From Elusimicrobiota bacterium (GTDB lineage Bacteria; Elusimicrobiota; Elusimicrobia; Elusimicrobiales; UBA9959), in assembly GCA_003500765.1 (NCBI GenBank), contig DNQL01000077.1:1-7002 (forward strand): a DNA stretch of 7,002 bases, written 5' to 3'. A program made the translations under genes and the position numbers. How positions within the stretch are numbered: position 1 is the first letter of the stretch; the number at the start of each line of letters is the position of its first letter. This document shows, piece by piece, positions 5,679-7,002 of this stretch. Under the pieces are notes generated by a model. That model made no database searches, was not told where the DNA came from, and saw only the letters and a program-made list of their open reading frames with translations.

Positions 5679-5695
5679 CCGGGCGCCGGTTTTTT
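5679..5695 (+). terminator. Possible rho-independent terminator after the gpmI run
   Basis: Two bases after the stop at 5676, CCGG (5679-5682) and CCGG (5686-5689) form a short self-complementary stem around GCG, directly followed by six Ts (5690-5695). G-T wobbles could lengthen the stem by one or two pairs. The T-tract and position are right, but the stem is short, so termination may be partial and some transcripts may continue into the response regulator. Confidence 0.5.
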
Positions 5696-5730
5696 CGGCC
5701 AAGCCTGATACCAAGGATAGGACTGAAGAC

Positions 5731-6135
5731 ATGGAACAGCCCAGAATAAAAATAGTCGCCATAGACGACGACGAAGCCATACTCGACATCTACGAGACCG
5801 GCCTGGACGCCGCCAAGTACGATGTCAAGGTCTTCGCCGACCCGCGCGCGGCCCGCAAGCACGTCTCGGAAGGCGACGTTCCCGACGTAATAATCACCGA
5901 CATCATGATGCCCTCCGTCGACGGCATCAGCCTTATGAACGAGTTCCATTCCGACCCGGCCACCGCGCACGTGCCGATAATAGCCGTCAGCGGCCTCAAC
6001 GACGCCGCGACCCTCAACGACGCGCTGCTCTTCGGCGCCATGGACTACGTGGTAAAGCCCTTCGAGATGTCCGCCATCGAGGCCAAGGTGCAGAAGGCCT
6101 ACGAACTCTCCGTAAAACGCAAGCAGAACAAGTAA
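5731..6135 (+). CDS. Stand-alone CheY-like response regulator
   Basis: The 134 residues form a single receiver domain with no output domain. The acidic pocket is D12/D13 (IDDDE), the phosphoacceptor is D57 in ITDIMMPSVDG, the switch hydroxyl is S87 in AVSG, the aromatic switch is Y106, and the conserved lysine is K109 in VKPF. All residues needed for phosphorylation are present. The C-terminus (SVKRKQNK) is a short basic tail, not a DNA-binding domain. Such proteins act through protein-protein contacts in chemotaxis, phosphorelays or scaffolding. No histidine kinase lies in this window, so its partner is elsewhere. A modest AGGA (5719-5722) stands 8 bases before the ATG. The next gene starts on the base after its stop, which suggests co-transcription. 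Confidence 0.93.
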   Translation: MEQPRIKIVAIDDDEAILDIYETGLDAAKYDVKVFADPRAARKHVSEGDVPDVIITDIMMPSVDGISLMNEFHSDPATAHVPIIAVSGLNDAATLNDALLFGAMDYVVKPFEMSAIEAKVQKAYELSVKRKQNK

Positions 6136-7002
6136 ATGACGCGCGGCGCAGGGGCGGCGGTGATCTTCGCGGCGCTGCTGGCCGTCGTCCTCGCGGCGGC
6201 ATACCTCCCTTCCCTCGGGGGCGGCTACACCAACTGGGACGATCCCGACTATACCTACGCGTCGAGGCTCGCGCTCGGCGCGCCCGTTTCAAAAGCGCTG
6301 ACCTCCTTCGCCCTCGGGCATTATCACCCGTTGACCGAACTCTCGCTGCGCGCGGAAGCCGTGACACTGGGCGAGCGGGCGGCGGTCAGGCGCGCGGTAT
6401 CGCTGTTCCTCCACCTGGCCAACTCCCTCCTCTTCTTTTTCATACTGTCGGCGCTCGGCCTGGGTTTTCCCGCGGCGGCCGCCGGCGCCCTGCTCTGGGC
6501 GCTGCACCCAGCCCATACAGAGGCCGTCGCGTGGATAGCGGAGCGAAAAACCCTGCTCTATGTTTTTTTCTACCTCGCCGCCATGCTGGCCTATCTCCGC
6601 CGGCCTCTGCCCGCTTCGGGCGGGGCCGGGGCCGCCGTCTGGGGACTTTTCGCTCTCTCGCTTCTCTCTAAAGCCCCGGCGGTCACGCTGCCGGCCGCCC
6701 TGATCGGGCTGGATTGGCTTAAGGGCCGGCCGCTGGACCGGGAGAACGGCGCCGAAAAAGGCCTGATGCTCTGCCTTTCCCTGGCCTTCGCCCTGCTGGC
6801 GTCCGCGGCGCAGGGTGAGAGCGGCCGCCTACTGCCGGCCGGCCCCGCCGGACTGTTCTCCTTCTACCTCGGCAAGGCGCTTTGGCCTGTCTCGCTCTCC
6901 CCGCTTTATCCCTACTCCGAAGCTCTGGCCGCGATCGACAAAGCGGGCGCCGCGGCGCTGCTGCCGGCCGCGGGTTTCCTGGCCGGGCTGTGGCTGGCCC
7001 TG
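6136..7002 (+). CDS. GT-C (TMTC/DUF1736-like) membrane glycosyltransferase, N-terminal part
   Basis: The frame runs 289 codons from an ATG directly after the response-regulator stop to the window end, with no stop. It is strongly hydrophobic with many membrane helices, and carries the motifs of bacterial proteins resembling protein O-mannosyltransferases of the TMTC type. These are NWDDPDY (33-39, the acidic pair in the first periplasmic loop expected to be catalytic), YHPLTELSL (63-71), WALHPAHTEAVAWIAERK (121-138), LLSKAPAVTLP (177-187, usually SKP), and FYLGKALWPVSLSPLYPY (243-260). Relatives use a polyprenyl-phosphate sugar and often continue into C-terminal TPR repeats, which would lie beyond this window. 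Acceptor and sugar are unknown. There is no good ribosome site, so translation may be coupled to the upstream gene. Confidence 0.85.
   Translation, partial: MTRGAGAAVIFAALLAVVLAAAYLPSLGGGYTNWDDPDYTYASRLALGAPVSKALTSFALGHYHPLTELSLRAEAVTLGERAAVRRAVSLFLHLANSLLFFFILSALGLGFPAAAAGALLWALHPAHTEAVAWIAERKTLLYVFFYLAAMLAYLRRPLPASGGAGAAVWGLFALSLLSKAPAVTLPAALIGLDWLKGRPLDRENGAEKGLMLCLSLAFALLASAAQGESGRLLPAGPAGLFSFYLGKALWPVSLSPLYPYSEALAAIDKAGAAALLPAAGFLAGLWLAL

Noticed and set aside
5416..6516. Minus-strand open frames in the 5416-6516 region
   Set aside because: All are antisense to the secreted protein, the response regulator or the glycosyltransferase and show no domain signature.

Overview
This is a GC-rich bacterial window (well over 60% G+C by eye) with protein-coding genes on both strands and no rRNA, tRNA, CRISPR or transposase gene that I can see. 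Isoleucine is often ATA despite the high GC. The gene set includes a membrane-anchored DsbA-like oxidoreductase, a MauE/DoxX-type membrane protein, a Sec-exported protein and a GT-C type membrane glycosyltransferase, which fits a diderm bacterium with a periplasm. The ATA habit and gene mix make me lean weakly towards a poorly cultured lineage such as Elusimicrobiota. That lean is an impression; nothing here is diagnostic.

Left part (1-1601, minus strand): three genes run leftwards. They are a small three-helix membrane protein of unknown function (1254-1601), an isoprenylcysteine carboxyl methyltransferase (ICMT)/phospholipid methyltransferase-like integral membrane enzyme (611-1168), and a nucleotidyltransferase-fold protein cut by the window edge (1-571). 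A strong hairpin plus T-rich tract at about 1195-1231 separates the first from the second.

Middle (1602-2011): a divergent intergenic region of 410 bases with no convincing gene. Most of it is a roughly 200-base element of nested inverted repeats (1729-1931). Next to gpmI lies an AT-rich leader with an 8-base inverted repeat and a good Shine-Dalgarno sequence.

Right part (2012-7002, plus strand): a tightly packed run of gpmI (cofactor-independent phosphoglycerate mutase), a short YggU/DUF167 protein, a DsbA-like thiol oxidoreductase, a MauE/DoxX-like membrane protein with a CGCFG motif, and a secreted cysteine-free protein of unknown function. These five are joined by 1-4 base overlaps or a 2-base gap, so they are probably one transcription unit with translational coupling. 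A short GC hairpin with six Ts follows at 5679-5695. After it come a stand-alone CheY-like response regulator (5731-6135) and, with no gap, the N-terminal half of a GT-C/TMTC-like membrane glycosyltransferase (6136 to the window end).

The most interesting points are the nested inverted-repeat element upstream of gpmI, the DsbA-like/MauE-like pair as a possible stand-alone disulfide-forming module without DsbB or VKOR in view, and a sharp within-gene change in leucine codon choice in gpmI. Most of the rest looks like ordinary chromosomal content.
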